Notes: generated by a model from the sequence alone, not told the origin. A stretch of DNA of 64,000 nt from Mesostigma viride (GCA_009746045.1 RPFO01000004.1:1-64000), one strand, 5' to 3'. Positions 50,454-64,000 are shown, counted from the first letter of the stretch. Program-made: numbers and translations.

Positions 50454-50910
50454 AGTTGGAATGCGTCGTGAGACGTAGGACAACTGACGAAAACTGGAAA
50501 TGAGAATGACGATTGTATTAGCAATAATACAAGGAATGTAATGAAAGCTTGAGGGCTCAGGATGGAACTGGGCAAACTCGGGTGCTGCGGCACTCCCCAG
50601 TGCTACGCCTATATGCCTATGGCAGCGCTACCTGCAGCGCCTACCAGTGGACAACTGTACACTGAAATGCCATGCGACCACGTCACTTGCAACCAGCTAA
50701 CACTTGGCCCGTCAGACCCGGCTACACCGGATCTGGCGGGTCAAGCTAGAGCCTAGGAACAGTCTGGCACGCACTACACGTCCGTCCACATGACACCGCA
50801 GGACCGTACGCCCTGCCGTACAGTACTAAGGTGTCCCGCTCAGCCGCGGTAGGCAATACGCGGCGCGCAGGCCGGAAATCCGTGTGTCAGCCTAAGCATC
50901 TCATCTAACT
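50454..50910 (-). repeat. Element H 3' LTR (about 457 bp)
   Basis: The outer end is fixed by the break in E's integrase. The inner end is inferred from TAACT followed by a polypurine tract (minus strand CCTGAAAGGAAAACATAATGGG, 50911-50932). No second LTR is visible for comparison. Confidence 0.75.
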
Positions 50911-50932
50911 CCCATTATGTTTTCCTTTCAGG

Positions 50933-51984
50933 TTGAAGGCTAGCGACTTCAAGCCTGATCCTGCCCAGCCAGTAGGAGACTGACTCCAAGCTGACTGAGG
51001 TGCTGAGCAACTGACACCCATACTGCAACATCTGGACTGAAAAAGATGGGCCGCCCCAGAACTCGTGCAATACTTCTGGTGGCATCAAGTTTAGCTCAAC
51101 ATGCCCGGGGAGTTCCTCCTCCTCGCGAGCTCACAAGGGAGATAGCTATGCCTGTCTGCCTATCCAGGGAGTGCATCACCAGCCAAGAGAGCCACTGAAA
51201 AAAAATGCCAAGGTAAACCGTTTAAGAGGTTCCATATGGTTCCATCATCATCGCCCGCTCAGAAAAAAAAACACCCAGCCAGGCTGGGTCAACTGAGCTC
51301 AGGTCACCTGCAACCTGAGGAGTGACAGTAGGCAGGTTTATTGCACCCTGCACTGTCCATGTTGCACCTGCACAACATGTGAGGACCAGCCACCCCTGCC
51401 CTGCGCAGTGGTGGCGCAAGTCCTAGTGACAGGTGACAGGAATATGACATCCTGGACCTGTCCACGTTGCACCTGCACAACGTGTGTGGACCAGCCACCC
51501 CTGCCCTGCACAGTGGTGGCTGAAGTCCTGGTGACAGGTGACAGGAATATTGCATCCTGCACCTGGGCTGATCACATTGTACTAGACAACATGACAGCAC
51601 CCATGCCTTTACTGCCACTGAACAGTGAGGCCAGGTGGCCCAAGAGATCCACAGTAAACTGGGGTCCTGGGTAACCACCTGTCAAGGGAGCTTTGACCCT
51701 CCACTTGAATGGGAGGCACCTGAGCCACTGAGCTCAAGGCCAATCCACCAAGGCATACAACCCTAGTGGAGAAAGAATGTGAGATACATCCCCTGCCCAC
51801 CTATGAAGGTGGGCATCACGAAATTCCATGGGTGTGAAAAAATCAAAACAGATTTTATTGGCATAGGGCACGCAGGTGCATAAAAACAGACTCCAACCAA
51901 CCCCTTACTGGAAGCACAACCTGCCCCTTGGACCTGCCCAAGGGGTACTGGGTTACCTAGGCGGCCCTGGTGAACAGGACCCTG
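50933..51984 (-). other. Element H 3' region
   Basis: Just over 1 kb without a gene. It contains two tandem copies of an approximately 105-bp unit near 51345-51555. I did not find the T-arm hairpin or the CGGGCGCC pair seen in D, F and I. An anti-PBS cannot be tested because the 5' end is missing. Confidence 0.6.
51345..51555. repeat. Tandem repeat, two units of about 105 bp
   Basis: GTTGCACCTGCACAAC at 51361 recurs at 51466. The units share GACCAGCCACCCCTGCCC and GACAGGTGACAGGAATAT with few differences. Confidence 0.85.
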
Positions 51985-54502
51985 CTAGGCGTCCCCCCGA
52001 TGGAGCAGGGTTGCCTGCTTGCCATACGGGTTCATCAGGTGGTACAACAGCTGATATTGATCAGCTGCCTGCTGAGGCACCTTGGTGAGTGCATCAGCAG
52101 CGTTGTGCTTGTCCTCCACGTGACGGGTGGACTCCCAGTAGGTGCACTCCTGTTTAAGGACCACCCAGTCAAGATCAGTGTGCACAGCATAAGGGTTAGC
52201 AAGGAAGCTGAGGACTGACTGACTGTCAGTGAGCAAGTGTGCCACCACCCCAGCACTGCTGCCTGCTTGCATCTGCAACCAAAACAGCACGTGATTCAAG
52301 TACCTGGCATGAAGCACTGCTGACACCACTGCCCTGCACTCAGCAGCATTGCTGCTGACAGCCTTGCGTCTGTGCAACCGGCTGTACCATGAAATGAGAG
52401 ACAAGGGTGCATCATCATTCTGCACAAAATACAAGCCTGACTCCCTTGCTTGCAACTTGGTAATCTGCCTGGACTCCATGGAACTATCCATCATAGCTTG
52501 GATGTGAATGGTTTTGTGGAGATCCAAGGAATGCAAGATAAGGGGAGGGCCTTCCTGGAGAGTTTTGGTGATGGCTTTGTGACCTACTTGCATCAAGACA
52601 TCATCATCAACTCTGCTAACCACAGCCAGGTGAGGTGCACAAGTTGAGCACAACCACCCCAGCTTGCCTCTAATGGTGGGACAGGCACCAGGTTTGATTT
52701 TTGTTTGCAGAACCTCCAAGCAGCTGTGCATGTAATCATTGGGAGAGTAAAGTGCACACACCCACTGGTTTTTATGCTGCTGGAGTTGTAACATTGTGCC
52801 ACAAAATTTTATGGCAGTGGTGCCCAGCTCTACTTGCTTGCCAATCTCAAAATGCTGTGACACTTGTTGAATAAACTCATCTACAGCACGCCTTGGCCCA
52901 GCAATCAGCTGATCATCCCCATGCCACACAAAGGTGATTATGCCATGAGGGTGTGGGACCACAAAGAAGCAAGGGTCTATGTCATCATATCTAGCCCCTA
53001 GCTTTTCAAACACAGCCTGAGCTGACATCCTGAAAATGCGAGGAGCTGATTGCAGCCCTTCAACACCTATGTTAGCTTTCAGGTACTGCTGAGGGATGTG
53101 TTTTGCCCAGACTCTGGGAGTGGAGACTACATACACCTGACCATGCCACACTTGTTGTGCTATCTCAGGTGAGCCCTTCAAGAAAGCCCGTTTAATGTCT
53201 GTAGCCTTACAAACATAGTCATCCCCGTCATTGAGATGACCCACAAAGACAGGCAGCAATATTTTTAGAGAGGTTTGCTGAATGCCTGGCGTGTACAACT
53301 CTGCCTCTGTCAGATCAGTGGTGCCCTTGAACTCTGTCACACAAGGTCTAGCATGGAAAATGACTGACCCATCTGCTGCTGGCTTATGTTTGCACACAAA
53401 CTTCAGGCGCAAGTGCTTACACCCTGCAGGCTTTTTGTCAATAGGTGTGACAGGTGGAGTGTGAGAGGGGCTTAGAGGATCTGGCACTACCCATTCTTCC
53501 CTGGCCTTGTTGAAGGCCTCCACCCATTTTAGGAAACCTATGTGTGTGCGACAATCTTGCTCTATCTGTTCATAAGAAAGAGGAGACATTTTAGCCACAT
53601 CATGCTTGCCCAATCCAAAGGAGGTGGGATGAAGTTTTTGGTTATGAACCAAGTCTGCCACACAAGGTTCTTGCCCTGGGGCATACTTGGGGGTAGCAAA
53701 TTTTACAGAAGCAATGTTGGTGTGAAGAAGTTTTTGAAGAGAGATTTTGAAATGATTCAGATCAACACCACCCAGGTCCTGGATGGCTAGTCTATTGCTG
53801 GAGATAATGACACCAGGGTAAGAGAGAAAAGGATCACCCAACAAGGCATTGCCTTTATAAACTTCCAATACCTGAAAAGGAGTTGGGATACCAAGTAAAG
53901 TCAACATGACCTGACCTTGTACCTTGAGAGATGACTGCCCTGAGAAATCAGCCACATGTTGCCATGGTGAAGGTTCCAAAGGCAAATGGGGCACAGCCAG
54001 GGCACTGATAATGCTGACCTGGGCTTGTGTGTCCACTGCAACCATAAATGGGCTATTGTCATTCTGCCCAACCTTCCCCACCTTAGCTGATCCTGCAGCA
54101 GTTTGAGCTTTAGTAGCTCTATGAGCTGATTGTAAAATGCGAACAGCTTCTGCTAGGCTGCGTTTGGAAGGTGCAGCTAGTGGCTGAGCTATGTTCACAA
54201 GTGAAGAGGTGATAGGTTGCTGATCACCTGTTTTGCCAGTTTGACCCTCTGCTGCAGGGGGCCAAGCCTGCAATGACTGCCTGCAATCATCAAGGGTGAC
54301 CTGGGTGTCACAGTGGGTGTGGCTCTCACACTCACCAGTGGGTGTTCCAAACAACCACTCACTGGGCAACGCTGGGATGCCAGGCAACTGTACAGGGCTG
54401 TCGGCCAACAGCTCTTCCTCCTCTGCCACGTCTGACACAGTTGGAAAATACAATTTCATCCTGTAAGGTGAACACCTGTGAATCTTACCCGTGTCATTGT
54501 GT

Positions 54503-54513
<11 letters not shown>
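51985..54513 (-). CDS. Element H ORF2: retropepsin-like domain, HGDD reverse transcriptase, RNase H
   Basis: It has 842 codons. The first 30 residues (HNDTGKIHRCSPYRMKLYFP) are the end of the integrase C-terminal module, so the break from ORF1 is inside that module. Retropepsin-like: AVDTQAQVSII at about 54025 and NALLGDPFLSYPG. RT: ATDIKRAFLKGS, GLQSAPRIFR, IDPCFF and FVWHGDDQLIAG (plus strand near 52915). RNase H: AMMDSSMESRQITK, AECRAVVSA, LTDSQSV and HNAADALTKV. It is uninterrupted. Confidence 0.92.
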
Positions 54514-56829
<2,316 letters not shown>

Positions 56830-57207
56830 AGTTAGCATACTGGGTCACCAATGTGCTAGATGGATGCAGGTTGAGGAGACCTTTCCAACGCCGTGTCAAC
56901 CGCCTAGAACAGACAAGGGACTAGAAAGTTATCAAGTCCCGAAGTACTGCCGACCGGTGGGCGAGGGCGGGACACACTCAGGGCATAGTGGACAGGACAC
57001 GTGGCAGGCCGTGCCTGCACAGGCTTAGCCTGTACTCTCACGTGACTGGGACACAGTGTACTGAGGGCTCAACGGTACTGTGGCTAGTAGAAGCCAGTAA
57101 CCAGCCAGCAGGTCTGCAAGGATGTAAGTCCTTGCAGGACTGTGGCAGGTCCTGTGCTGTCCTAGACACAGGATAGCCAGAGATTCCTGTATGCTGCCTG
57201 CAACAAT
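56830..57207 (+). repeat. Element I 5' LTR (about 378 bp)
   Basis: Its first 200 bases match F's LTR (read on the minus strand): TTTCCAACGCCGTG, CAGACAAGGGAC, GGACAGGACACGTGGCAGG. It is shorter than F's. The end is put at CAACAAT because CGTACTATTGC then aligns with the start of F's internal region. It does not end cleanly in AACT, so the border is uncertain by a few bases. Confidence 0.75.
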
Positions 57208-57222
57208 CGTACTATTGCTTCC
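57208..57222 (+). other. Start of element I internal region (non-TGG primer site)
   Basis: CGTACTATTGCTTCC aligns with F's CCTATTATTGTCTCC at the same place before ORF0. The expected partner GCAATAGTACG should lie just past the window end. Confidence 0.5.
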
Positions 57223-57232
57223 AAGCGCTTTC

Positions 57233-58364
57233 ATGTCTGGTTCATCGTCAAGCAGCCACGGTGCTGGTGAGGCGAACGAGCAGAGAGACGCGCAAGCGTT
57301 TTTCCCCTACCGTAACCAAGCAAACGCTCCAACATTCGTGCAAGCGGCCTACGTAGCGAGGCACTTGGCAGAAGAGGGGTGGGTGGCGGTGAGTGGGGGA
57401 GGCAGCAGGCCAGCGGCGGCGGACCCGATTATACAACGGGCTCGCGTCGTGATTTCTCCAGGTGAGACGGGGCGAGTGCATGGCGGTGGAAGAGTTGGTG
57501 CGCATTCGTGACGCGCTAGCTGAAACTGCTAATCGTGTGGAGGTCGCTTATCAGGGCGCCCATATCACGCTTGCCGGTCTCGACCTTGCCAGGGAGGCGC
57601 TTAGCCAGATTGTGGCAACAGCGCTCGGCAGCACCAGACTGTTCAACCACTGGGTGGCGACAGCAGTGCTAGGAGAGGGGGTACCAGACGCCGACATCAT
57701 CCGAAACGCGCGTGCTCGGGAGGCGGTGAATCCTTGGAGCACGGCGGAGGTATTTGCCCAAACCATTGAGAATCTTGTTGCTGTCCTTTTGCAAGAGTCG
57801 AGAGGGTACGCAGACAGGTTCTATATTACCACGCAGCCTTTCGGAGTGTACTCCAGGCTTGATACACCGAGGCCGGAAACCACCACTGCGTGGGGTCCGG
57901 AGGTGGAGATTGTCACAGGGGTCGAGAAGACGCCTGAAGACGTCCATTTCGAGTGGACTGACAAGCCAGAGGGCTCCGTCAAGCGCTCAGCCCAGCAGAT
58001 AAACGAGGGCGACGGCACTACCGAGACCTACGAGGCAAGGCAGAGAGCTGATCTGCATATCCCTCGTGAGGTGACTCACGAGTACGATCGTTACGGCCGA
58101 GGCGAGCAGAACGAGCTTGTCGGCGGCGGTAAGCGGTGGGTACGCGATCTTGCTTGGCATCGCAACCCAGGTGAGACACAACATCCAGTCGAACGCAAGG
58201 AAGACGGGCGACCTGTGACCTGCGTGCTGGGAGAGTTTAACCCAACCTCCAGATTGTCGCAGAGGCAGCAGCAGCCACCTCGGTTGCTGAGGGTGTTGAG
58301 CAGCGTCCAGACCGTGAGGAGGGGCAGGCGAGTGCAAGCCAGGAGGCGGCCTCGTCTGGAGTAA
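57233..58364 (+). pseudogene. ORF0 of element I, unknown 5' protein (one frameshift)
   Basis: The first frame starts at about 57233 (MSGSSSSSHGAGEANEQ), with APTFVQAAYVARHLAEEGW. A second frame from about 57470 continues MAVEELVRIRDALAET, LDLAREALSQIVATALG, NHWVATAVLGEG, LLQESRGYADR and TPEDVHFEWTDKPEG, ending at 58364. It aligns with F's ORF0 along its length. It is mostly helical with no known motif. Confidence 0.65.
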
Positions 58365-58424
58365 GTGCGTGAGCCTGAGGGTTCCAGCAGCCATATCTGC
58401 GTGTGTTTTCTGTGGTATTCTATA

Positions 58425-59772
58425 ATGCTTCGTAACACGCGCGGGGGCGGCAGCGGGAGCGGGGCGGGAGCGGGGGATGGCGGGGGTGAGGCAAGGGCAG
58501 ACACAGGAGCCCCGCCAACGTCGTGCCAGAGGGACAGGCAATCCCAACGGCAGAGGGCGTCAATGGCAGGAGGGCATCCAACCGGAAGAGGAAAGAGGTG
58601 GCACAAGGGGAGGAGCGTGCAGGGTGGCCAACCGACGGCGTGGTGCTGACGGGGGAGGGCCAGAATGATGCTGAACGGCAAGCACCTGGTAAGAGACCAT
58701 GTGTGCCTCCGTCTGGTGTTCCTGCAGCTATGTTCCTGCGCCATTAGCACCAGTAGGAGCTGCTGTCATTGGCAGTGACCCTCGTGCTTTGCCTGGGACT
58801 AGACCTCATATGAGTGCTGTGGCTGTGATGAATGGCCAGAAGCCTCTCAAGCCTCCTGTGGGACAGGAAGAGCTAGACAAGTGGTTGGAGGATATGGAGC
58901 TAGTTTCATGCTCTGTAGATCCCACTGTCAACCTTGTGCAGGTATTCCACACATCCACGACTAATAGGGATTCAAGTGAGCGTGTGAGGGACAAGGCTAG
59001 GCAAGCTGTCAAGGACAAGCTGACTTGGTCTCAGTTCCTAGAGGGCCTACGTCAGGAGTTTTCTGATAAGGTACTCAACCTCACTAATCACTATAAGCTC
59101 AGCTATGATACCTTTGAGATCAAGGGCACAATAGCTGAGGAGCTGCAGCGGCTCACACGCATCAGGGAGAAGGGGGCCAAGCATGGCTTCAATCTGACTG
59201 ATAGAGCAGTGGCAGATTACTTCCTGGATCGCATGGGGCTGAGTGTGGATGGGAGAAATGCAGCTAGGATGTTTGCTGATCAGACAGATGGGACGTGGCC
59301 AGCCTTGCAAAAGGTTATTTTCAATATCCGTCCATCTGACAATGCTGCTTGCAAGGCAATCCAGGTGACTGGTGCCCCTTCAGCCTCCGCTCATCAGGTC
59401 CATGGTGACGCCCCTGGGCAGGGTGCTCAGGGAGAAACCAGACCTAGTAGGCGTCAGAGGGCTAACAGGCGCAGGCAGAATGGTAACCAGGGTGGCAAGG
59501 GCCAGCAGCAGGGATCCAAAGGCAAGGGTCAGCAGCAGGCTGGTGGTCACCAGGGTGGTCAGCAGAACAAGGGTGGCCAAGGGCAAGGCAAGAGCCAGGG
59601 CCAGGGCACCCAGGCCAGTCAGAGCAGCCAGAACCAGGGTGGCCTGAAGAAGGCTGCTGCTGGGAAGGATGACAAATGCTTTGGATGTGGCAGGACGGGT
59701 CATTGGCGACGTGACTGCCCAGACCAGGCCAAGTCTGCTGGAGCAGGCTCTGGCCAGGTGGGTAAGCCATGA
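58425..59772 (+). pseudogene. gag: Element I Gag (frameshifted N-terminus) ending at TGA
   Basis: The start is probably the ATG at 58425 after TATA (MLRNTRGGGSGSG). Two frame changes occur before 58740. From there the frame is open: ELDKWLEDMELVSCSVDP, WSQFLEGLRQEFSDKVLNL, ADYFLDRMGLSVDGRNA. A Gln/Gly/Lys-rich low-complexity region and a CCHC knuckle (CFGCGRTGHWRRDC) follow near 59680-59720. The stop TGA at 59770-59772 is followed by CTT, with the pol frame continuing in phase. Confidence 0.85.
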
Positions 59773-61971
59773 CTTGAGATGTTGTCCCCTGTAAATAGTC
59801 AATCACCCCTAGTGGGACGAACAGTTGTACATAGTAATGGGGGTGTCCCTCTTGTGCAGCAGCAAGGGGTTGGGAATGATGAGGTGCTTCCACTCAATGA
59901 TTGCAATAACGCTGCTGCAGCAGTGGAATTCCCTGTGCCTGTGGCAGGTGCAGGGTCTCCAGTTGTTGGGGTTGACTCTGGGAGTCAAGCCGCCAGACTG
60001 GAAGGACCTGCAGCTTCTGTGGGAACCGGGGCTGGCTCTGGGAGCCGAGCTACCTTGGAGGAGGTCCCTGGAGCAAGAGAACAGCAGGTGGGTCGTGCTA
60101 TCCCAAGCACACAGTCTTTGTCACGTTCCTCTCTGTGCAGCCAGGCTGACAGGGGGTTGAGCTATGCTCAGGCTGGAAACACTCTACACCATATCTTTGG
60201 CCACTCTAAGCAGGCAGAGATGTTTGCTTGGAAGATTGGCAAGGAGCCTTTGCTAGAGGCCTGCAGTGCAGCTGCTCAGAATTGTGTCTGTCAGGAGAAT
60301 GCTGTTCGCCTCCCACAGTCCCATGCCAGAGAACCTGCTAGAGAGCGGGGGGATATCCAGGTGGACATCCAACACATCAGGGGCATGTATCTGTTGGTGG
60401 GGGTGGATAGGTTTAGCAGATATAGGTTGCTGACCATTCTTCCTGGAATGCAGGAGCATCAGCTGTTGATGGGTCTCCAGTCTTTGTTGCCAGGCTTTGG
60501 GGTGTACACCAAGGTGCAAGCTGACTTGCAGTTTGACTGCTTGATCAAGCTGGCTGACCAGCTTCCTTGTAAGTTGGTAGTGGTCCCTAGGGAATGCCAT
60601 GGGCAGCAGGGAGCTGTAGAGAGATCTATACGTGAAGTAAAAACAGTGGTGCTAGCAGCTAGGAGTGTGCCTGTTGTGGCATCAGCTCTAGAGAAAGCAG
60701 CTTGGTGTAAGGGGATTGAGGAGCAGCTTAACCACAGGGTAACCTATTACTATGATGGTGTGGCAGTCTCTCCCCTGGCATTGCAGTTTGGTATGCTATC
60801 ACAGGACGTGGTGGCAGCCTGCCTGAAGAAGGCAGACAGGGTGTTTTCCAGATTGAGGCGTAAGGACAAGGGTTGGAAAATGCTGAGGCCCCAGGTGGGA
60901 CTGAGGGTCAGGATGTGGAAGGAACCGTCATTACCAGGCAAGCGTGGCAAGTGGCAAGATGGGCAGGTAACCCATGTTGAGGAAGCTAACCATTCTTGTC
61001 TGGTGGCTTTGGAGAGTAATCCCAAGCACGTGTACAGGCTATCCTGGGCTCACGTCAAGGAGAGAAGGCCAACTGCAATCTGGCCTGAAGACGGCCCTGA
61101 TCCTCCCTTGGAGGGAGATGAGCAGGATGAGAGCCAGGCAGCAGATGCTAACCCACCATGCTTGGATTATGGTCTGTCCTGGATGGATGAGGGTGAGCAG
61201 GAGTCTGCTGAGACGTCTGTCACAAGGCCAGAGGTGGCCAGGGCTGCACCACAGTCCAGGGGGCTGCTTATGGCGGACATCATTCGAGCTCTGCAGAACA
61301 GCAAGCGTGATCCCAAGGTATCTAAGCTCACGGGATGGGGGTCATGTGGGGCACCAGCACTAGAAGTGGATACCAACTCACAGGTGTCCATTCTAAGGGT
61401 AGAGGATGCTGCAGGCTTGCAGTGGTCATCCCCTAGCTGCCTAGCTGTGTCTGATTTCTCTGGGAATGTGTCCATGAAGATCTTGGGAGAAGTGAGTGTG
61501 CCTATCCTGGGGGTGCCCACCACGTTCAGTGTGGTTGAAGGGTATCAGGGGCCTGCCATTCTAGGTCAGAACTTCTTGTGCTTACCAGGGGTGAGGATAT
61601 CCTCTGAGGAGCTAGCATTAGAAGGGCAGGGCCGCCTTCCCTTGCAGAGATATCGCTACTCCCAGGGTCTTAGTGTGGCTGTAAGGGCTGTGAGGGGTCT
61701 AGAGGCAGAGGGTCCTGATACAAAGGAGCCCATTGCTGGGGACCTGCTGATCCTCCCTACTACGTTTGACCCACGTGAGTTGGGTGTGCAGAGGTACCAG
61801 ATCCCAGGAACGAGTCCTGTACCTTGGCGCAAGCTAGTGGAGATGATGCAAAGCCCCAAGATGGCTAAGGCATGGACTCTTGGCTTTGTTGCTTCTGGGC
61901 ATGAGTGGATAGTTGCCAACTGTGCAGAGCCTGTGGATGTCCTCCCTGAGGATCACCAGCTGCTCAGTTGA
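59773..61971 (+). pseudogene. pol: Element I Pol, first part: integrase, retropepsin-like domain, start of RT
   Basis: It is in the same frame as gag, with the first ATG at 59779. Integrase: HHIFGH and CVC (C-x-C), D (VDIQHIRG), D (QADLQFDCL), E (GAVERSIREVK), then GKRGKWQDGQVT. Retropepsin-like: EVDTNSQVSIL at about 61360 and AILGQNFL. The frame stops at 61971 after HQLLS, one base short of LMFVLKLKEVDG. Confidence 0.9.
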
Positions 61972-63363
61972 TGTTTGTCCTCAAGCTCAAGGAGGTAGAT
62001 GGCGTGCAGGTGCCACATGTTAGACCAGTTGTGACTGAGTACCATGGCACTGGACAGTTAGCAGATGAGGAGCTTTACACACCAGGGATGCTGCATGATA
62101 CATGGAGGATTTTGTTGTGCATTTATTGTCTTTTCTGCAGAAGGGGATACCCTATAGCTCTGTGTTGGTAGATTTCAAGAGGGCTTTTCTTAAGGGTGAT
62201 CAGCAGGAAGCACAGGATACTTGGCGCACAATACCCCCTTTCTTTGTTAAGGTGCCTGCAGTGTGGAGGGCAGAGCTGAAGACGAGGTATTTGAGGATTC
62301 TCAAAGGCGTGGAAGGCCTTAGATCGAGTCCCATCATCTGGAGGAAGAGCTTGGAGAAGTACCTCAGGTCTGTCTGTGGTCTCTCAGTCTCTCCAGTTGA
62401 TCCTTGTCTGTTTCAGGGTAGCTATGAGGGGCTGCCAGCGTTTGCCTCCCTGCATGGTGATGATCTGCATCTCCTGGGCCATCCCACTTGGCAAGAGTTG
62501 ACTCTGGCCAGGATCCAGAAACGGTTTGAACTGGGTAAGATCCAGTACATGGTTGAGAATGAGCCCATGGTGTTTTGTGGAATGCAGGCGACCTTGGTCC
62601 ATCAGCAGGGTACATGGTCCATCCAGCTGGAGGGTGGTAAGGATTATCCTCAGCAGATCATAGATGCCTTGCAGGAGCCCATCACCCAGGCCAGATGTGC
62701 AACAATACGAGGTATGTTGGCATGGCTGGCCAGCATTTGTGCTCCTGACCTGTTGGTACTGAGTCGGTTGACCGATTCCCAACTGGTTGAGGTGGGTGCT
62801 GAGAGAGTGGTAGAGGCTGTTCGCATGTCTCCCCCTCTCATGCTGGGTCCTTTGGATTTGTACAGGCCTTTTGACATGATGCTCTATGTGGACAGTTCTA
62901 TGGATAGTAGGAAGGTCACAGAGGTCAGGGGCCGTGCAGCAGCATTAATATCCCTGGTGCAGGAACAGTCCTCTCTGGTCTGCTGGTACAGTCGGTTGCA
63001 AACAGGGTAACTCCCAGCAGTGACATTGCTGAGTGCAGGGCAATCTGTGAAGGGCTTCATACTGCTCTTTACTTGAGGGAGCTATTTTACCAGCTATGTC
63101 AAGTGGCTTCCTGTCGGTTGCAGATGCACACACTGGTAAGAACTGACAGCATGGGCATGGTGCAGTTTGTGCACAGGCAGCTGGCCAGGAGCAGGGACCT
63201 TGATTATTTGTTGCTCAAGGAAATGTCTTGCTTAGCTAACATTGAACATGTGGCTGGCGTGGACAACCCTGCAGATGCTCTCACCAAGCTGGAGGAGAAG
63301 GCTGAGCTGCAATACCCTTTGCTTCGTGGGCTCATGGCCTCCAAGGGGGGAGGGCCAGAGTAG
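61968..63363 (+). pseudogene. pol: Element I Pol, second part: HGDD reverse transcriptase and RNase H
   Basis: Three frames follow one another. The first has FVLKLKEVDGVQVPHVRP and YTPGMLHDTW. The second (from about 62130) has VDFKRAFLKGD, GLRSSPIIW, VDPCLF, LHGDDLHLL at about 62450, and YVDSSMDSR. The third (from about 63005) has SSDIAECRAI, RTDSMG and DNPADALTKL, ending at 63363. The last shift is a one-base loss in the CAAACAGG region. Clearly inactive. Confidence 0.88.
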
Positions 63364-63817
63364 ACCAAACAGCCTTGCTCTAGGTGGGAGGCATCCCAGT
63401 GGGCTGGGCAGCCACGTGGTGGCTGACAGCAGGTCCTTCAGAGTTCAGACACACTCTGCTGGACAGGGGTCAGGGTGGAGTCACTCCCCTGGCTGAGAAT
63501 TTCGCCTGGCTCTGTCATGGAGCTGCAGAAGAGTCTTAAGGACTTTGTAATGGGCCTTGGGTCTTCATGGAATGGACCCTGCAAGGGCAGCCCAAGTGTT
63601 GGCTCTAACAGGTTGCTGTACATTTGTATATATTCTCTGTAACCAACCTGTTGCATGCTAATAAAATCCCTGGTTGTGTGACCATGTTGGACGTGGTTGC
63701 CAGGGGCCTCACTATGGGTTATACTCCTTTATAATAAAACATAATCTTGTTATTGTCATGTCTTGTTGTTTGTGATGCTCAGTTCCAGGAGCTGATCCAA
63801 ACCTGGAGGATATGGGG

Positions 63818-63834
63818 TGGGGTTCGATTCCCCA
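63818..63834 (+). other. tRNA T-arm-like hairpin in element I's 3' region
   Basis: TGGGGTTCGATTCCCCA is a perfect 5-bp stem with a TTCGATT loop, the T-arm consensus. A CCAGG (63785-63789) and CCTGG (63802-63806) pair forms a second hairpin just before it. Confidence 0.68.
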
Positions 63835-63967
63835 GCTGACCTCAGCCTGGCATGTATGAATCCTGAGTGAGACTCAGTGAGGACATGGGCTCCCCATGTG
63901 TTGGCTAACATTTGTCAGGGCTCTCTCAGTCTTTGGAAGGATTTAAAAGATAAAGGAGGCTCCGTGG

Positions 63968-63990
63968 CGGGCGCCATATGAACGGGCGCC
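63968..63990 (+). repeat. Doubled CGGGCGCC motif in the 3' region of element I
   Basis: Copies at 63968-63975 and 63983-63990, spaced as in F. Confidence 0.7.
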
Positions 63991-64000
63991 TGTGATAACT

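Larger units (their letters stand above)
56830..64000 (+). mobile_element. Element I: decayed copia-like HGDD-group retrotransposon, running off the window
   Basis: The 5' LTR starts AGTTAGCATAC at 56830 inside H's gag. ORF0, gag, pol and part of the 3' region follow, all closely related to F. The 3' LTR is beyond 64000. At least six frameshifts affect ORF0, gag, RT and RNase H. Confidence 0.9.
63364..64000 (+). other. Element I 3' region (incomplete)
   Basis: Non-coding. It contains AATAAA at about 63661, the T-arm-like hairpin and the doubled CGGGCGCC motif, in the same order as F and D. The window ends about 30 bases before the place where F has its anti-PBS. Confidence 0.75.

Noticed and set aside
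59960-59990. A VDSGS motif in element I before integrase, as a conventional protease site
   Set aside because: It is absent from the matching region of F and D, has no partner ILG motif, and lies in low-complexity sequence.
63818-63834. A tRNA gene around the GGTTCGATTCC box (also at 10656-10672 and 32600-32616)
   Set aside because: No acceptor stem, D arm or anticodon arm fits around the T-arm-like hairpin in any of the three copies.

Overview
The window is eukaryotic and consists of nested transposable elements; I see no host gene. It holds LTR retrotransposons of the Ty3/gypsy and copia-like types inserted into one another, plus two short TTAA-flanked DNA elements. The repeat load, intermediate GC and element types would fit an alga or other protist with a repeat-rich genome, but nothing fixes the lineage.

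Layout of the left stack. Element A is a gypsy element on the + strand (1-585, then 23013-25907 plus an LTR-like tail) whose integrase ends in a PHD finger. B (586-23007, TSD AGGTA) sits in A's reverse transcriptase; it is a short, Gag-only non-autonomous element. C (2775-21987, TSD ACAAC) sits in B's gag; it is a gypsy chromovirus with an extra small ORF before gag and a 781-codon ORF after pol. D (9389-17216, TSD CTGGC) is a minus-strand copia-like element that sits in C's pol.

Layout of the right stack. E is a decayed gypsy element related to C (27379 to 50453 and beyond). It is cut by P1 (29060-30963, TTAA), by F (31455-46096, minus strand, TSD AGAGG), by P2 (47543-48885, TTAA) and by H (from 50454, minus strand). 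F's own right LTR contains G (39882-46040, TSD GTCTT). H's gag is cut by I (from 56830, + strand), which runs off the window. Removing each insert with one TSD copy restores its host reading frame at A, C, E/F, E/P1 and E/P2, which supports the boundaries.

The standout is the copia-like group D, F, G, H and I. All five have HGDD instead of YxDD at the reverse transcriptase active site. All carry the retropepsin-like domain between integrase and reverse transcriptase instead of before integrase. Their LTRs begin AGTT and, in D, F, G and H, end AACT, instead of TG...CA. The internal region after the 5' LTR does not start with TGG. In the three elements whose two ends are both visible (D, F, G), the first bases of the internal region differ in sequence, yet each has a matching complement in its own 3' untranslated region. 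This suggests self-priming or RNA cyclisation instead of tRNA priming. The 3' regions of D, F and I also share a tRNA T-arm-like hairpin and a doubled CGGGCGCC motif in fixed order; G has a weaker version. D and I separate gag from pol by an in-frame UGA followed by CU, which suggests readthrough.

Other notable items are two different histone-reader modules at the same place in two gypsy elements (PHD in A, chromodomain in C), a stand-alone viroplasmin/RNase-H1-type domain in C, and an approximately 1 kb AAC-repeat tract coding for polyasparagine in H's gag.
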